Below, in pieces: positions 45,755 to 57,587 of a stretch of 64,000 nucleotides of DNA. The position numbers and the translations under genes are program-made. The notes under the pieces were generated by a model. The model did not search any database, was not told the DNA's origin, and saw only the letters and a program-made list of their open reading frames with translations. Positions within the stretch are counted from its first letter, which is position 1. Every line of letters starts with the position of its first letter. The stretch is from Humulus lupulus (taxonomy: Eukaryota; Streptophyta; Magnoliopsida; Rosales; Cannabaceae). Location: assembly GCF_963169125.1 (NCBI RefSeq), contig NC_084795.1, positions 146,926,766 to 146,990,765 on the forward strand, written 5' to 3'.

Positions 45755-46868
45755 TGTAACGACCCAAAATTGCTAATAAGGCTTAAAGGCCTTGATTAGC
45801 GTGACGAGGGGGCATAATTGGTATATGTGTGATTAAATGGTTAAATGCATGATTTTTTGGCATGCATGATTATTATGATTATATGAATATGTGATATGCA
45901 TGTGGAACCCTTTATAGCTTATAAGGGCATATTTGTAGTTTTGGTTCATTAAGGGCATAACTGTGATTATATGTGATAAATTGTTGAGACCACATTATTC
46001 TGTGGATATATTTGCAGCATATGGTTCGAGAGCGTCCTAGTGAGCAGATTAGCGAAATAGTCATAGCGGGGTTTGATACTATGCTCGAGGGGAGCCTAGG
46101 GGTATTTTGGGAATTTAGAGAATATTTTGGGATTTATTAGATATTGAATAATTATTTTGTAATTAATTGGACATGATGGGGCTAATTATTTAATAGTAGG
46201 AACACTTAGGGAATTAGCGGGAATCGGGAGCGAAATGACCATTTTACCCCTAGGAACACTTCGAGGATTAATAAGTTATGAGGGGAAAAATAGTCTTTTT
46301 AGGGGTTAAATGATATATCTCCTTTGATTCTAGACTTAGCCAGAAATCACTTAGAACCTTCAGCTCACCCTCACCTCTCTCACTCACGTACTCCCTCTCA
46401 CTCTCCCTCACTTTACATTTTGAAGCTAAGGGAAGAAAAAGGGTAGAAGAACCTGGAGCTTGAAGCTAGAATTTTGGGGAGGAATTTGGATGAATTGAAG
46501 CTCTGGAAAGCAGGAGGTTTAGTTGGGACTTATGCTCAAGGCTTGGAGGTTGTAGCTTGTGAAGACTCAATCCTAATTGAAGTAAAATTCTAGTTCTTCA
46601 CCTTTGAATTTTTGGTTGAGTTTAGATAGAATTATAAGTGCTGGGTTAGTTTCTGAACTTAGGTGTTAGTGAGAGTATGAATTCTACTGATTTGCAGTTG
46701 TGGTTTTGTGTTTAAATTGCGTGATTAAAAGTCTTAGATTCGTAGCTAAACTAGGTTTGGTTGGGAGGTTCTTCTGAGTTTGAATTTTGGGAAAATTGGG
46801 TGGGAGAAGTGTGAAGAAAACCCAAAATTTCTAGGTTCGAAGAGGCGTGCTGCGACCCAGCTCTGGGG
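45755..46868 (+). mobile_element. Truncated chromovirus LTR (family H)
   Basis: Begins TGTAACGACCC at 45755 and follows solo LTR H (26849-29254) through the CT-rich tract (46365-46405) into the GC-rich zone. The match stops near 46868 (after GACCCAGCTC), about half way, where an unrelated antisense gene begins. The remaining half of the LTR is absent. Confidence 0.8.
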
Positions 46869-48101
46869 CGCTGAGGGCATCCTCGGCCTTAGCTTGGGAC
46901 GCCCTGACCTTTCAAAGCAAGGTTTCAGCTCTAGCTTGGGCCTCCTTGGCCTCTTTGAGAAAACCCTTGACTTTACTCTTGGCTCCTTTAGCCTCCTTTG
47001 GGTCGTCCTCGGCCCGTATTCGAGCTTGGTGGACATCATTGACCAACTTCTCTGCAACTACTACCTTCGAGGAAAGAAGGGAGCACTGGCATATGAATTC
47101 GAGGAGACACTGAGATAAAAAACTATAACAGTTGGTGAATAAAGAAATAACCGTGAAAATAAAGGTAAGGTAAAGTAGACTTACATAAACCCCGAGCTCC
47201 ATAGTCTGGTCAAAGAGGGTTGTGTAATCTCCTTTCAAAAACCTCCATACATTAGCGTCGAGGTTGCTGCAAGATTGGCCAGCCCAAGATAGCAAGTCCG
47301 AGCATAAGTTTGCCCGTAGAGTCCCAACCACATTTTCCAAGGGGTACTCTGGCCTGTGCAGCGCAGTGCAAAACTTTCGAACCACGGTTGGAGTCAGAGC
47401 GCTCGCGCATTTCAAGATCCTAAGGTCTATGGCCTTCTTGGCTTTGTCCCCAGCGGGGAATATGCGAGGGAGGGAGGGGGGGAGGAGGAGGATTTTTCTT
47501 TCTCTCAAGAGAAGGCACTATAGTTTTGGGTTCATCTTCGGCGATCTTCAAGGTCGCGAGACAGGCATCCTCGGCCACCTTCACAACTTTGGGAGGAGTC
47601 TTGTCCTTAGGCTCATTAAGGGGTGCTATTCTTCGAGGATGTGTGTCCCTGTTTACTGCCTCGGGCATTGGGGGCATCCCGAGGATGTTGTCAAGATCTA
47701 AATCCATCTCGCCTGAAAAAGAGGAAAAAGATTGATTATGTTAGGAAAAAAAGCTATATAAGTCTAACATTCAAAACAGCTAAGTATAAGGAACCTAACT
47801 GGAGGACTCCTTAGAGCTTGAGCTCAGGGACCAGGAAATCCCCCTATCTTCTGACGAGACTAAGAAAGTCCCCTCCCTCAAAGTAGGGGACATCCTCGAA
47901 AGGTCCCTATAGTCGCCAGTCCCATATTGGACGGCTATCCCATCCCAAAATTCATTTACACTATACATCGTTTGGTATTCCCCCATCCAACTATCAAACC
48001 TATGTACCTTAAGATCTACCCCTGACCAGACAATAAAGTTGTTATGGGGATTCTTAAATAAGACTACTACGTTGGGTTTCTGTCTAAGCAGGGTAGGAGA
48101 C
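46869..48101 (-). pseudogene. TE-associated gene with introns and a coiled-coil, antisense
   Basis: The minus strand from 48101 reads FIVWSGVDLKVHRFDSWMGE and WDGIAVQYGTGD to about 47810. A TTTTTCAG acceptor near 47713 then opens MDLDLDNILGMPPMPEAV, a proline run (47480, with a one-base slip), and ALTPTVVRKFCTALHRPEYP to MELGVYV. A GTAAG donor (about 47193) and a CAG acceptor (about 47115) follow. The last block, EKLVNDVHQARIRAEDDPKE onward, is a long A/K/E-rich coiled coil with one stop. This layout resembles the gypsy-type transposon genes that accompany Tat elements, but I cannot name the family. Both ends are cut by LTRs. Confidence 0.45.
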
Positions 48102-48573
48102 TGTAATGCCCCAAATTTCCTAATAAGGTTTAGGACCTTGATTAGGAGGCCGGGAGGGCCATAATTGATTTATTATGATATTTAATGATTATATGCATGT
48201 TTATGTGAATTATATTATTATATGATGGTGTATGCATGCATATGGGTTCATATTTTAATTGCAAAGGAAATTTTGGTAATTTGGCCCGTTGAGGGCGTGA
48301 TTGTGTATTATTATGCATGGGGGTGAATTATAAATATTGCCACATTATATGTGGATTGGTTCGAGCCATTCGGCATGAGACGATCATGGAATGCAAGTTT
48401 TCGGTCTAGTCATAACGGGTTTAAGTTCAAGGCTCGGAGTGAGTCTCGAGATAATTTGGTGATTAGAACGATACTGTGAATAAAAGGATAATGAGTTATG
48501 AATTATTGGTATTTGAGAATACTGAGAGTAGCGAGAATTTGAGGGTGTTAATTATAATTAACGAGATAGGCGG
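48102..48573 (+). mobile_element. First 472 bp of a family-D LTR
   Basis: TGTAATGCCCCAAATTTCC at 48102 and the following bases match the start of solo LTR D (11545). The match is interrupted at 48574 by element B. Its remainder should lie beyond B, outside the window. Confidence 0.8.
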
Positions 48574-50483
48574 TGTAACGACCCAAATTCTCTATTAAGG
48601 CTTAAGGGCCTTGAGTAGTGTGCCTGGAGGGCATAATGGGATTTTGTGTGTGACTTTAATGAGTTTAATGCATGATTATGATTTAATGCACGTTATATGA
48701 CTATTTGATTATTTGAGATGCATGACTATGTGAATGAGTATGCATGTAGACCTGATTATCTTAGAAAGAGCATAATTGTAATTTGGCCATTTTGGGCATG
48801 ACTGTGTTGATATCTGTGATCTATGACTCGAGACGATCCTAGAATGAGCGGGTTAGCGGAAAAGTCAAAGCGGGAATCTATACCCGGCTTGGGTTAAGCC
48901 TGGGGAGTTTAAATGAGAATTTGGGAAATATATTGAGGTTAATCTTGATGATGAGGAATGTATACTTGGTGATTAATCAGGTATTGCGTAGCGAGCGGGA
49001 ATTATTAGGAATACTTGAGGAATTAGTGGGAATTTGGGTAATATGACTAAAATGTCCCTTTATGGGAAAAAAAGGTTTAGAATTATTAAGGAGGGCATTT
49101 TGGTCTTTAGGCTTGTTAGAGATAAGTTAAAGGGGGCTTTATACTTAGTGGATTTTGTAGAAAAAGAGTTAAGGCTGAAAAAGAAAGAAAGAAGGAAGAA
49201 AAAGGAAAAGAGAGAAAAGCTGAAGGGTTTTGTTCCAAAAGAATCGGTTTGTGGCTCTCCCACCATTTCCCTTCATTTTTCTTGGAGTTAAGCTCAGTGG
49301 AGAGCTCGGGTAGGCTGAGCATCAAGGATCCTAAGCTAGACTTGAGGATTGGCAAGGGATAAACAAGATCACATTAGAAATTTGAGGTAAGTTCTTGGAG
49401 ATTTCAGTTTTAGGGCTTGACTGGTTTGAGCTGTGTATTTGAGCTAAATAGATGGGATTTTTGGGGAAATCAGGTCAAGGTTGTGAAGGAGCAAGCTAAG
49501 GAGGTCTAGGGCTCAACTCAAGGTCGAATTTCTATCCACGGTATGATTTCTAAGACCTTATCTTTGATGTTTGAATGAATTTCTGGTTTGAGGGTTCATT
49601 ATGGTGGATCTTGAGTTTTGGGTTGCTTGAGCTTGGGGTATGAGTTCTTGGGATGAGTGTGAGGTGTTGATAAGTTTTTTTTTTGGGCTTGGGAAAGATT
49701 TTGACAAGTTTGGGGTTGAAATGGTAGAAGGAAATCGCAGGATGCGATTTTGGGCATTGCTGGTCTGCAACTAGCGCTACAGCGCTAGTCAGTGGGCACT
49801 GTAGCGCTAGCCCCTGTTTTTGGGGGGTGTGGTTCTGCTTGTAGCGCTACAGCGCCCTCTTTAGAGCACTGTAGCTCTGCACTGTTCATAGAAGGGGATT
49901 TTTGGGTTTTTGTTGAGGGATTTTGACCTAGGGTTTGGGGCTCGATTCCACCACTTTGTTTTGGGGATCTAGGACTTCCCGGGGGCTCGGGATTGGTCCC
50001 GAGGCTAGGTTTTGGACTTGAGGTTTGGTGATGACTTTGACTTATTGTTTTTGCTTAGGTAAGCGCTAGGGCTCGAGTAGGATCGTGCTCAAGGAGTCAG
50101 GTGATCAAGGCTATCGAATTTAAAGGTAAGAAAACCGTAACACCTGAGATCAGGGCATGGGCCCACAGTGCTATTGCAGGGCATGGCCCTAGATTGTATT
50201 ATGTGCAAATGTATAACTTTAAATGAATTATTATATGTTTGAATGATTATTTCGAAATGTACGATATCTGTGATTATAATGAAATGAACGGCTAAGGCCG
50301 AGAGCGGCGAAGGCCGGGTACGGCCTTGGGGCCGGAAGTAACACTCAACACATGGGGTGCTTATAGCCAGGGTGGGACCCAAGGGATACATGAGTTATCC
50401 TTACGGTGAGGACCGAGACCCCAGGCTTTGGTAAGGCCTCTGGGGCGGCATGGCCGTGCTTGTTCAGTCCGATGGTTTTCCTA
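48574..50483 (+). mobile_element. 5' LTR of chromovirus B, first part
   Basis: TGTAACGACCCAAATTC starts the LTR. It follows the solo family-B LTR (33762-36053, other strand) through the GA/CT-rich tract (49170-49215), an AGCGCT palindrome cluster (49771-49856) and the GGCGGCATGGCCGTG block (50440). Element A interrupts it at 50484. About 375 bp of the family LTR are then missing, and the last 94 bp continue at 59733-59826. Confidence 0.88.
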
Positions 50484-52628
50484 TGTAACGACCCAAATTC
50501 ACTAATAAGGCTTAAGGGCCTTGATTAGTGTGCCGGGAGGGCATGATGGGAATTATGTGTGATTATTATGATTAAGATGCATGATTATGATTTTAAGCAT
50601 GTTATATGACTATGTGAATTATATTATGTGATAATTATGATGTGTGAATTGTACTGCGTGGGTGCTGTGATACCAACGTGATGCACGTGCCGAGACGGTC
50701 CTAGGAAACTAGATAATGGTAACTGGTGATTTGGTAACCTGCGTAACTGTTAGTAACCATAGAGAGTAACAGGTTTTATGGGGAAAGTGGTAGAATTGCA
50801 AAGGTGGTGAAAAGACAGGTATGGCCTTGAGGTTTAGTTAGGAAGGGGTATTAATGGAAGGGTAGAATAGTCATTTGGTAGGATAAATGATCATTAGCTG
50901 AAGGGAAAATATCATATACGTATAACACTTGGAGAATGGGTTTATGCTGAAATTGGGGACCTAGAGGAAGAGCAAACCTAAGAATAAGAAGGGAGAAACT
51001 GAATCTAGCTTTTGGAAGAGGAATTTAAGGGTGATTGAAGTTGTCAAGCAAGCTTAGATCAAGGATATTCAGAGGTAAGATCTTGATTATGATGTATCCA
51101 AATTTTAAGTCTTGAATTTTAGATAATGAATGTGAATTGAGGCAAGTTGGTGGCTGGTTTTATGTGATTTCAGAATTGGGAAAATCAAGGGGAAGGAGGT
51201 TTAGAGCTGGAGGTTGGACTCATCATTCAAGGTAAGGTCTCTGTGTGTTTATTAGGCTTGTTTCTGTTAAGGTATAGGGAGTTTGGAGTGTGGTTTGTGT
51301 TTGAGTTCAAGCTGTTCTTAATTTTCTGGTTTGAGTTGTTAAGTGTGAAATTCAAGAGTGAATTTTAGGATTGAAGGTGTGAGTGAGCTTGGGCATGATG
51401 TTTTTGGGTTGTTGTGAGGTTTATTAAGGGTTTAGAGTTGGTTTTGGGACTTAGGATGGAGTTTGGGGTGATTTGGAGAGGTTGGAGCTCGGGAAAATGC
51501 GAAGGAAAAACCCAGAATTCTGGGCTGCGAAGGCGTGCCGCGGCACGGGTTTTGTGTGCCGCGGCTTGGAGTCTCTGACTGATGGGTGCCGCGGCACAAG
51601 GAAGTGGTGCCGCGGCACAAGGCCAATTTGAGAGTGTCACTTTTGGCAATTTTTGGCCTTTGCTCCGGGGGTTCGGGGGATGTCTCCGGGGTATTGTTCT
51701 AAGGTTTTGGGGGTTCCGAGAGTGTGGGTTAGGTTCTGGGAAGGTAGTCTTGGATTGGTTAATGACAAAGAATTTTATATTTGTGTTGTGATTAGGACTT
51801 TGGAGAGGCTCGGAGTAGAGGACCGTGCTTGTGGCTACGTGGCATCGGAAACCAGTGAATTGTAAGGTAAGAAAATTGCACCCGAATGTATGATTGTGAT
51901 GGGACTAAGTGCTCCCGAGAGTTGTATTGTGTCATCGTTGGTATTACGCCAAGGGACACGTATAAGCGGTCTAAGAGTACCGTTCATGACTTTAGCGCAC
52001 GGGGCGCGAAATGGCCATTGGAAGCCAGAAACAATAGGTTAACAGAGGGAGCAGCCTGTGAGCGCTAGCCCTGGTTAACATCTGTGTTTTATGTATTTTG
52101 AGCTGTGATGCTTAGTATGTGGTATACTTGAATGATGATGTACTTGAATTTATGAGATGCTATATGAGTAATTGACTTGATTGCTAGTTGTTCATGCTCT
52201 GTTATTGCTGTGTTTCCTTGCTGGGCCTTGGCTCACGGGTGCTTCGTGGTGCAGGTAAGGGCAAGGGCAAGCTGGACCAGGCCTGAGGTGGAGAGCTCCG
52301 AGGTGTGATGTACATAGCCAGCCATTCGATCGCCATGGTCGAGGAGTGTGTCAGGACAGAGATTACCTAACTGCTCATTTTGCCTTAGTATGGCTGTTAA
52401 TGTACTTAAACTTTGTAACTTTTGTAAATGACTTTTAAACTGTCATTTTTGGAATCCCATGTACATAAACAATGTTTAGTAATGAGAACATAACTGTTGA
52501 GACCAAAACGCTTTTAACCCTAGTACCTCTACTGTTTCAGAACACGTTTTTACTTTTATGACTTGATTAGCAAGACCGGCACTTTATAAACACACAGTGT
52601 AGCAGTCTTGGCTATCCAGGGCGTTACA
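50484..52628 (+). mobile_element. 5' LTR of chromovirus A
   Basis: 2145 bp, TGTAACGACCC to CAGGGCGTTACA. The 3' LTR (57588-59732) has the same length, and I count about seven single-base differences. Islands: four GTGCCGCGGC(AC) palindromes at 51535-51618, the CAG|GTAA block at 52214-52340 and TGGAATCCCA near 52450. Any open frames inside recur 7104 bp downstream because they are LTR sequence, not genes. Confidence 0.95.
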
Positions 52629-52631
52629 ACT

Positions 52632-52643
52632 TGGTATCAGAGC
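52632..52643 (+). other. Primer-binding site of element A (initiator Met-tRNA)
   Basis: TGGTATCAGAGC, three bases after the LTR end, is the complement of the 3' end of plant initiator-Met tRNA. This is the standard minus-strand primer of chromoviruses. A 370-bp leader without a gene follows to 53015. Confidence 0.93.
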
Positions 52644-53015
52644 GTCCTAGGTTTATTGGTCCTGAAGACTGGCTGGGTATGTACATTCGCTGCGGGAGAC
52701 AGGCTCAACTCAGGGTTTGGTAATTGTATATGCATGATTATGTGTTTAAATGGTTTGAGTGAGATATGAATGTTGATATCTGTCTGATGAATATGGAGCA
52801 TGAGATTCTGATAGGGCCTGGCCCTTGACTATTGCATGATGTTATTGAGGCGTGCTTATTAGCATTGCTGTGTATGTGGATGAATATCTGGATAAATTGT
52901 TATACTTGCTTGCTTGTGAATGATTGGAGTTTCGGTGGTGGATTTTGGAGAGATTATCTCCCTGTCATCTTAGCCTAATTGCCGAGTCGTTGTTTGCAGA
53001 TTGACTTGAATAGAT

Positions 53016-56000
53016 ATGCGTTCAAGGAAATCCACACGACAAGCCGGCAGGTCTGGGGCTAGAGAGGATGACCAGGGCCCAACCCCTCCGCCAGTCCCTG
53101 AGAACTGGCAACAGTTAATGGCAGAAATGCAAGCTAGGCTTCAGAGTCAAGATGAGTTGATTAGAATGTTGCAGCAAGCTCCATCTGGGAGTGTTGCCCC
53201 TGCTGGGCCACCGGCACTGGTACCTGTGGTACAGCCTATTGATGTTGGCAATAAAGTGGAACCGTTGTATGAGCGGTTCAGGAAGCAGCAGCCCCCGATT
53301 TTTGAGGGTGGACCAGTTCCCTTAAAAGCTGAGCAGTGGATGACCCTGATTACCACCATACTTGATTTTATGAAAGTAGAAGGACATGATAGGTTGGCCT
53401 GTGCCACTTATATGCTGAGAGAGGATGCCTTAATCTGGTGGGAGGTGGCGTCACAGACTAGAAATGTTGCTGCAATGACATGGGAGGAGTTTAAGGATTT
53501 GTTCAATCAGAAGTACTATAACGTTGCCGTCAGGGCAGCGAAGGTGAATGAATTTGTGGGACTGGTTCAGGGCAGTATGACCGTTACAGAATATGCCTTG
53601 AAGTTTGACAGACTAGCAAAGTTCGCACCAGATCTTGTTCCTACCGATGCGACTAGGTTAGACAGATTTGTTAGGGGGCTAAATGTCATGATAGCCCGGG
53701 ATGTAAGGATTACTACAGTTCCTGGAGTGACTACCTATGCCCAGGCTGTGGAAAGGGCTCTGACTGCTGAGGAAGAAGAGAATAGGATTTGGAGGGATAG
53801 TGTAGAAAGAAGGGAGGGTCGTAGGCCGGTGCCTCCATATTCAGGTTCTAGTAGAGGTGGAGGTATCAGTGATCTGAAGAGAAAGACTCCCGAAGCCCCA
53901 AACGCTCCTAGGTTTGATAGAGGAGGTCGGGGTACTCAGGGTGGCCGTTGGGGAGGCGGTGATTCGTGGAGGACTTGCCCAGAATGCACGAGGTGCAGGA
54001 GACGCCATTTGGGCGAGTGTCAGGCTAAGGCCTGTTATGTATGCGGGGTGGTGGGACACCTCAGGAAAGATTGCCCAACAGTGAAGAAGGGCGAGGCAGG
54101 GAAAGTGGACAGCTTGACTCCAGCTCGAGTGTTCACTTTGACGCAGGCAGAGGCCGAGGCTAGTCCCTCGGTAGTGACAGGTCAGCTTTCTAGTGCTGGC
54201 ACTTCTTTTACTGTTTTGATTGATTCTGGTGCTACGCATTCATTTGTATCTGATAGGGTGATTGATAGATTGTGTAGACCTAGTGAGTTTAGTACCTCAG
54301 GGTTTGGAACTATATTGCCTACGGGAGAGCTGGTGGTGTCTAGGAGATGGGTTAGGGCACTGCCAGTGTTAGTTGATGGTAGAGAGTTGTCAGTGGACTT
54401 GATTGAGTTGAGTATGGAGGACTTTGACATGATTTTAGGTATGGATTGGCTGGTTAGATACGGAGGTACCATTGACTGTAGAAAGAAGATGGTGACTTTT
54501 GAGCCAGAGGGCGAGGATCCCTTCGTTTTTGTGGGAGCGGTGCGTGGACCCCGCGTACCCAGGATATCTGCGTTGAGAGCCAAAGATTTTCTACAGGGTG
54601 GATGTATAGGCTTCTTGGCTAGTGTGGTGGATACCACCAAAGTTTCACCAGTTGGACCGGAGGAGACCAGATTGGTTTGTGAGTTCTTGGATGTGTTCCC
54701 TGAGGATTTTCCTGGGTTGCTGCCGCGTAGGGAGATTGAGTTTGTTATTGAGTTGGCACCGGGGACAGAGCCAGTGTCGAGGGCACCGTACAGGATGACA
54801 CCAGCAGAACTGAAAGAGTTAAAGATACAACTGCAGGAACTTTTGGATATAGGGTTCATCAGACCTAGCTATTCGCCATGGGGTGCTCCAGTTTTATTTG
54901 TTAAGAAGAAGGATGGGACTCTGAGAATGTGTATTGATTATCGGGAATTGAATAAGTTAACTATTAAAAATAAGTATCCCCTACCGAGGATTGATGACTT
55001 GTTCGATCAGCTGCAAGGTAAGATGGTGTTCTCAAAGATTGATCTTCGATCTGGTTATCACCAGCTGAGGATCAAGGATGAGGACATACCTAAGACGGCT
55101 TTCCGGACGCGATATGGGCATTATGAGTTCTTGGTCATGTCTTTTGGTTTGACCAATGCCCCAGCAGCTTTTATGGACTTAATGAACAGAGTATTCAAAG
55201 ATTTTCTAGATCAGTTTGTTATAGTCTTCATTGATGACATCCTGGTGTACTCCAGTTCAGAGGCAGAGCACGAGTTTCATCTTCCACTGGTTCTTCAGAG
55301 GTTGAGGGAGCATCAATTATATGCTAAGTTTAAGAAGTGCGAGTTCTGGTTACCTGAAGTGACATTCCTTGGACACATTGTAGGTGCATATGGGATTAAA
55401 GTGGATCCGTCTAAGATAGAGGCAGTTAGGGATTGGCCGAGGCCAAGGAACGCCTCAGAAGTGCGGAGTTTTCTTGGTTTGGCAGGCTACTACAGGCGGT
55501 TTGTAGGGGGCTTCTCGAAGATAGCGGCACCAATGACAGAATTGACAAGAAAGAATCTAAAGTTTATTTGGTCGGACAAGTGTGAGAGCAGTTTCCAAGA
55601 ATTGAAGCGACGAATTATTACTGCACCAGTGTTGAGTTTGCCTTCAGGAGAAGGGAAGTTTGTTGTTTATTGTGATGCGTCGAAGTTGGGCTTAGGCTGT
55701 GTGCTGATGCAGAATGAGAAGGTGATTGCTTATGCATCGCGACAGCTGAAGGAGTATGAGCAGCGGTATCCTACTCATGACCTAGAGCTGGCAGCAGTGG
55801 TTTTCGCCTTAAAGATTTGGCGGCATTACCTTTATGGGGAGAAGTGCGAGGTGTACACCGACCATAAGAGCCTGAAATATTTCTTTACGCAGAAGGACCT
55901 GAATATGAGACAGAGGCGTTGGCTGGAGCTGGTGAAAGATTATGATTGTGATATTCTTTACCATCCAGGAAAAGCCAATGTGGTGGCTGATGCATTGAGC

Positions 56001-56450
56001 CGCAGAGGTCCAGGTCAGTTGTATAGCTCTGTTCAGATCTCAAGGGAGTTAGCAGATGAGATGGTTAGAGCGGGAATAGAATTGGTTGTGGGCCGATTGG
56101 CTAGTATTACTCTACAGTCGACCCTGCTAGAGCGGATCAGAGAGGGGCAGTTGACAGACGCTCAGTTACAGAGGGTTAGAGAGGATGTTTTAGCAGGAGT
56201 AGCTAAGGACTATTCTGTTTCAGAGGTTGGTTTACTTCGGTATCAGGGGCGGATCTGTGTTCCAGCTGACGAGGGGATCAGACGGGAGATACTAGATGAG
56301 TCTCATACGACACCGTACTCGCTTCATCCGGGTACCACAAAAATGTATCAGGATCTACGGACTTTGTATTGGTGGCCCGGGATGAAGAGGGATGTGGTAG
56401 AGTACGTTGCTAGATGCTTAACCTGTCAACAGGTGAAAGCTGAGCATTAG
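53016..56450 (+). CDS. Gag-Pol polyprotein of Tekay-type chromovirus A (to amber stop)
   Basis: 1144 codons from ATG 53016. In order: a basic, Q-rich N-terminus; the retrotransposon gag domain (about 85-215, with PPIFEGG and [18 protein letters not shown]); a CCHC knuckle at C340-C343-H348-C353; aspartic protease IDSGATHSF with D403; RT with [18 protein letters not shown] and catalytic FIDDILVY (D740, D741); RNase H starting VVYCDAS (D887) with DLELAA and YTDHKSL; and the integrase HHCC finger (H1097 to C1134, C1137). The frame then meets TAG at 56448-56450 where relatives have CAG (glutamine). Everything before it looks intact. Gag and pol are one frame, as in chromoviruses. The product would form particles and copy RNA but lacks the integrase core. 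The element carries near-identical LTRs and so is young. Confidence 0.95.
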   Translation: MRSRKSTRQAGRSGAREDDQGPTPPPVPENWQQLMAEMQARLQSQDELIRMLQQAPSGSVAPAGPPALVPVVQPIDVGNKVEPLYERFRKQQPPIFEGGPVPLKAEQWMTLITTILDFMKVEGHDRLACATYMLREDALIWWEVASQTRNVAAMTWEEFKDLFNQKYYNVAVRAAKVNEFVGLVQGSMTVTEYALKFDRLAKFAPDLVPTDATRLDRFVRGLNVMIARDVRITTVPGVTTYAQAVERALTAEEEENRIWRDSVERREGRRPVPPYSGSSRGGGISDLKRKTPEAPNAPRFDRGGRGTQGGRWGGGDSWRTCPECTRCRRRHLGECQAKACYVCGVVGHLRKDCPTVKKGEAGKVDSLTPARVFTLTQAEAEASPSVVTGQLSSAGTSFTVLIDSGATHSFVSDRVIDRLCRPSEFSTSGFGTILPTGELVVSRRWVRALPVLVDGRELSVDLIELSMEDFDMILGMDWLVRYGGTIDCRKKMVTFEPEGEDPFVFVGAVRGPRVPRISALRAKDFLQGGCIGFLASVVDTTKVSPVGPEETRLVCEFLDVFPEDFPGLLPRREIEFVIELAPGTEPVSRAPYRMTPAELKELKIQLQELLDIGFIRPSYSPWGAPVLFVKKKDGTLRMCIDYRELNKLTIKNKYPLPRIDDLFDQLQGKMVFSKIDLRSGYHQLRIKDEDIPKTAFRTRYGHYEFLVMSFGLTNAPAAFMDLMNRVFKDFLDQFVIVFIDDILVYSSSEAEHEFHLPLVLQRLREHQLYAKFKKCEFWLPEVTFLGHIVGAYGIKVDPSKIEAVRDWPRPRNASEVRSFLGLAGYYRRFVGGFSKIAAPMTELTRKNLKFIWSDKCESSFQELKRRIITAPVLSLPSGEGKFVVYCDASKLGLGCVLMQNEKVIAYASRQLKEYEQRYPTHDLELAAVVFALKIWRHYLYGEKCEVYTDHKSLKYFFTQKDLNMRQRRWLELVKDYDCDILYHPGKANVVADALSRRGPGQLYSSVQISRELADEMVRAGIELVVGRLASITLQSTLLERIREGQLTDAQLQRVREDVLAGVAKDYSVSEVGLLRYQGRICVPADEGIRREILDESHTTPYSLHPGTTKMYQDLRTLYWWPGMKRDVVEYVARCLTCQQVKAEH

Positions 56451-57551
56451 CGACCAGCAGGGTTGCTTCAGCCTTTGGGTATTCCTGAGTGGAAATGGGA
56501 GGATATTACTATGGATTTCGTAGGAGGTCTACCCAGGACAGTAGGGTTTCATGACTCAGTATGGGTGATAGTGGATAGATACACCAAGTCAACCCATTTT
56601 CTTCCAGTGAGGTCAACTTATACTGTGGATCAGTACACTGAGTTGTACGTGAAAGAGATCGTACGTCTCCATGGGGTTCCTAAGTCTATTGTGTCAGACC
56701 GGGATCCTATTTTCACTTCCAAGTTTTGGGGAGGTTTGCAGAAAGCTTTAGGAACTCAGCTGAAGTTCAGTACCGCCTTTCATCCTCAGACTGATGGACA
56801 GTCTGAAAGGACGATCCAAGTGCTGGAGGATATGCTCAGAGCTTGTGTGATTGACTTTGAGGGTTCGTGGAGTAAGTACCTTCCGTTGATTGAATTCTCG
56901 TACAACAATAGTTATCAGTCAACGATTGGAGTGGCTCCCTATGAGATGTTGTATGGGAGGAGGTGTAGATCGCCTATCCATTGGGATAAGATGGGTGAGA
57001 GGAGATACTTGGGGCCAGATATGGTTCAGAGGACAGGTGAGGCTATAGAGAAGATCCGGGCTAGGATGCTCGCATCTCAGAGTAGGCAGAAAAGCTACGC
57101 TGATCCTAAGCGTAGAGACGTGGAATTTCAGGTTGGTGATCACGTCTTTCTGCGGGTTTCACCCCTGCGAGGAGTGAGGAGGTTTGGTAAGAAGGGCAAG
57201 CTGAGCCCTAGATTCATTGGACCATTCGAGATCCTGGAAAGGATTGGTCAGGTGGCTTACAGGTTAGCCTTGCCGCCATCGTTGTCTGGAGTTCATGACG
57301 TGTTCCACGTCTCCATGCTTCGGAAGTATGTCTCAGATGTGACTCATGTATTGAGGCATGAAGATCTGGAGTTACAGGAAGATCTGGCTTATGATGAGCG
57401 ACCAGTTCAGATCTTAGATCGGAAAGACAAGGTGTTGCAAAATAAGACGCTTCCTTTCGTTAAAGTGCTGTGGAGAAACAGTAAGGTTGAGGAGGCGACC
57501 TGGGAGCTTAAGACAGCTATGCGGGATCAGTATCCGGAATTGTTCAGGTAA
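56451..57551 (+). pseudogene. Integrase core and chromodomain of A, beyond the amber stop
   Basis: Same frame as the preceding gag-pol, 366 codons to TAA 57549-57551, with no ATG of its own at the start. The core has DFVGGLPR (aspartate at 56514), VSDRDP (aspartate at 56697) and DGQSERTIQ (glutamate at 56805), a DD-x35-E triad with exact spacing. Then come LYGRRCRSPIHW, the C-terminal KGKLSPRFIGPFEILERIGQ and HDVFHVSMLRKYV, and from about 57360 a chromodomain with EDLAYDERPVQILDRK and KVLWRNSKVEEATWE. Chromodomains steer integration to methylated-histone chromatin. It would be made only by readthrough of TAG or if the stop were absent. Confidence 0.93.
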
Positions 57552-57573
57552 ATTTCGAGCACGAAATTCTCAT

Positions 57574-57587
57574 TAGGAGGGGATAGT
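57574..57587 (+). other. Polypurine tract of element A
   Basis: TAGGAGGGGATAG immediately before the 3' LTR start serves as the plus-strand primer in reverse transcription. Confidence 0.8.

Noticed and set aside
49034..49355. Lysine-rich and antisense serine/phenylalanine-rich frames
   Set aside because: Both come from the purine-rich tract of the B LTR.
52632..52643. tRNA-like sequence
   Set aside because: Only the 12-base initiator-Met primer site of the retroelement (also at 59830), not a tRNA gene.
54182..54859. 225-codon antisense open frame inside gag-pol of A
   Set aside because: Shadow of the conserved sense frame; no family match and absent as a full frame in B and E.
56448..56456. 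TAG CGA CCA as a programmed readthrough signal
   Set aside because: It resembles the CAR-YYA readthrough context only with a mismatch, and B has CAG at the site; a plain nonsense change is simpler, though readthrough is not excluded.
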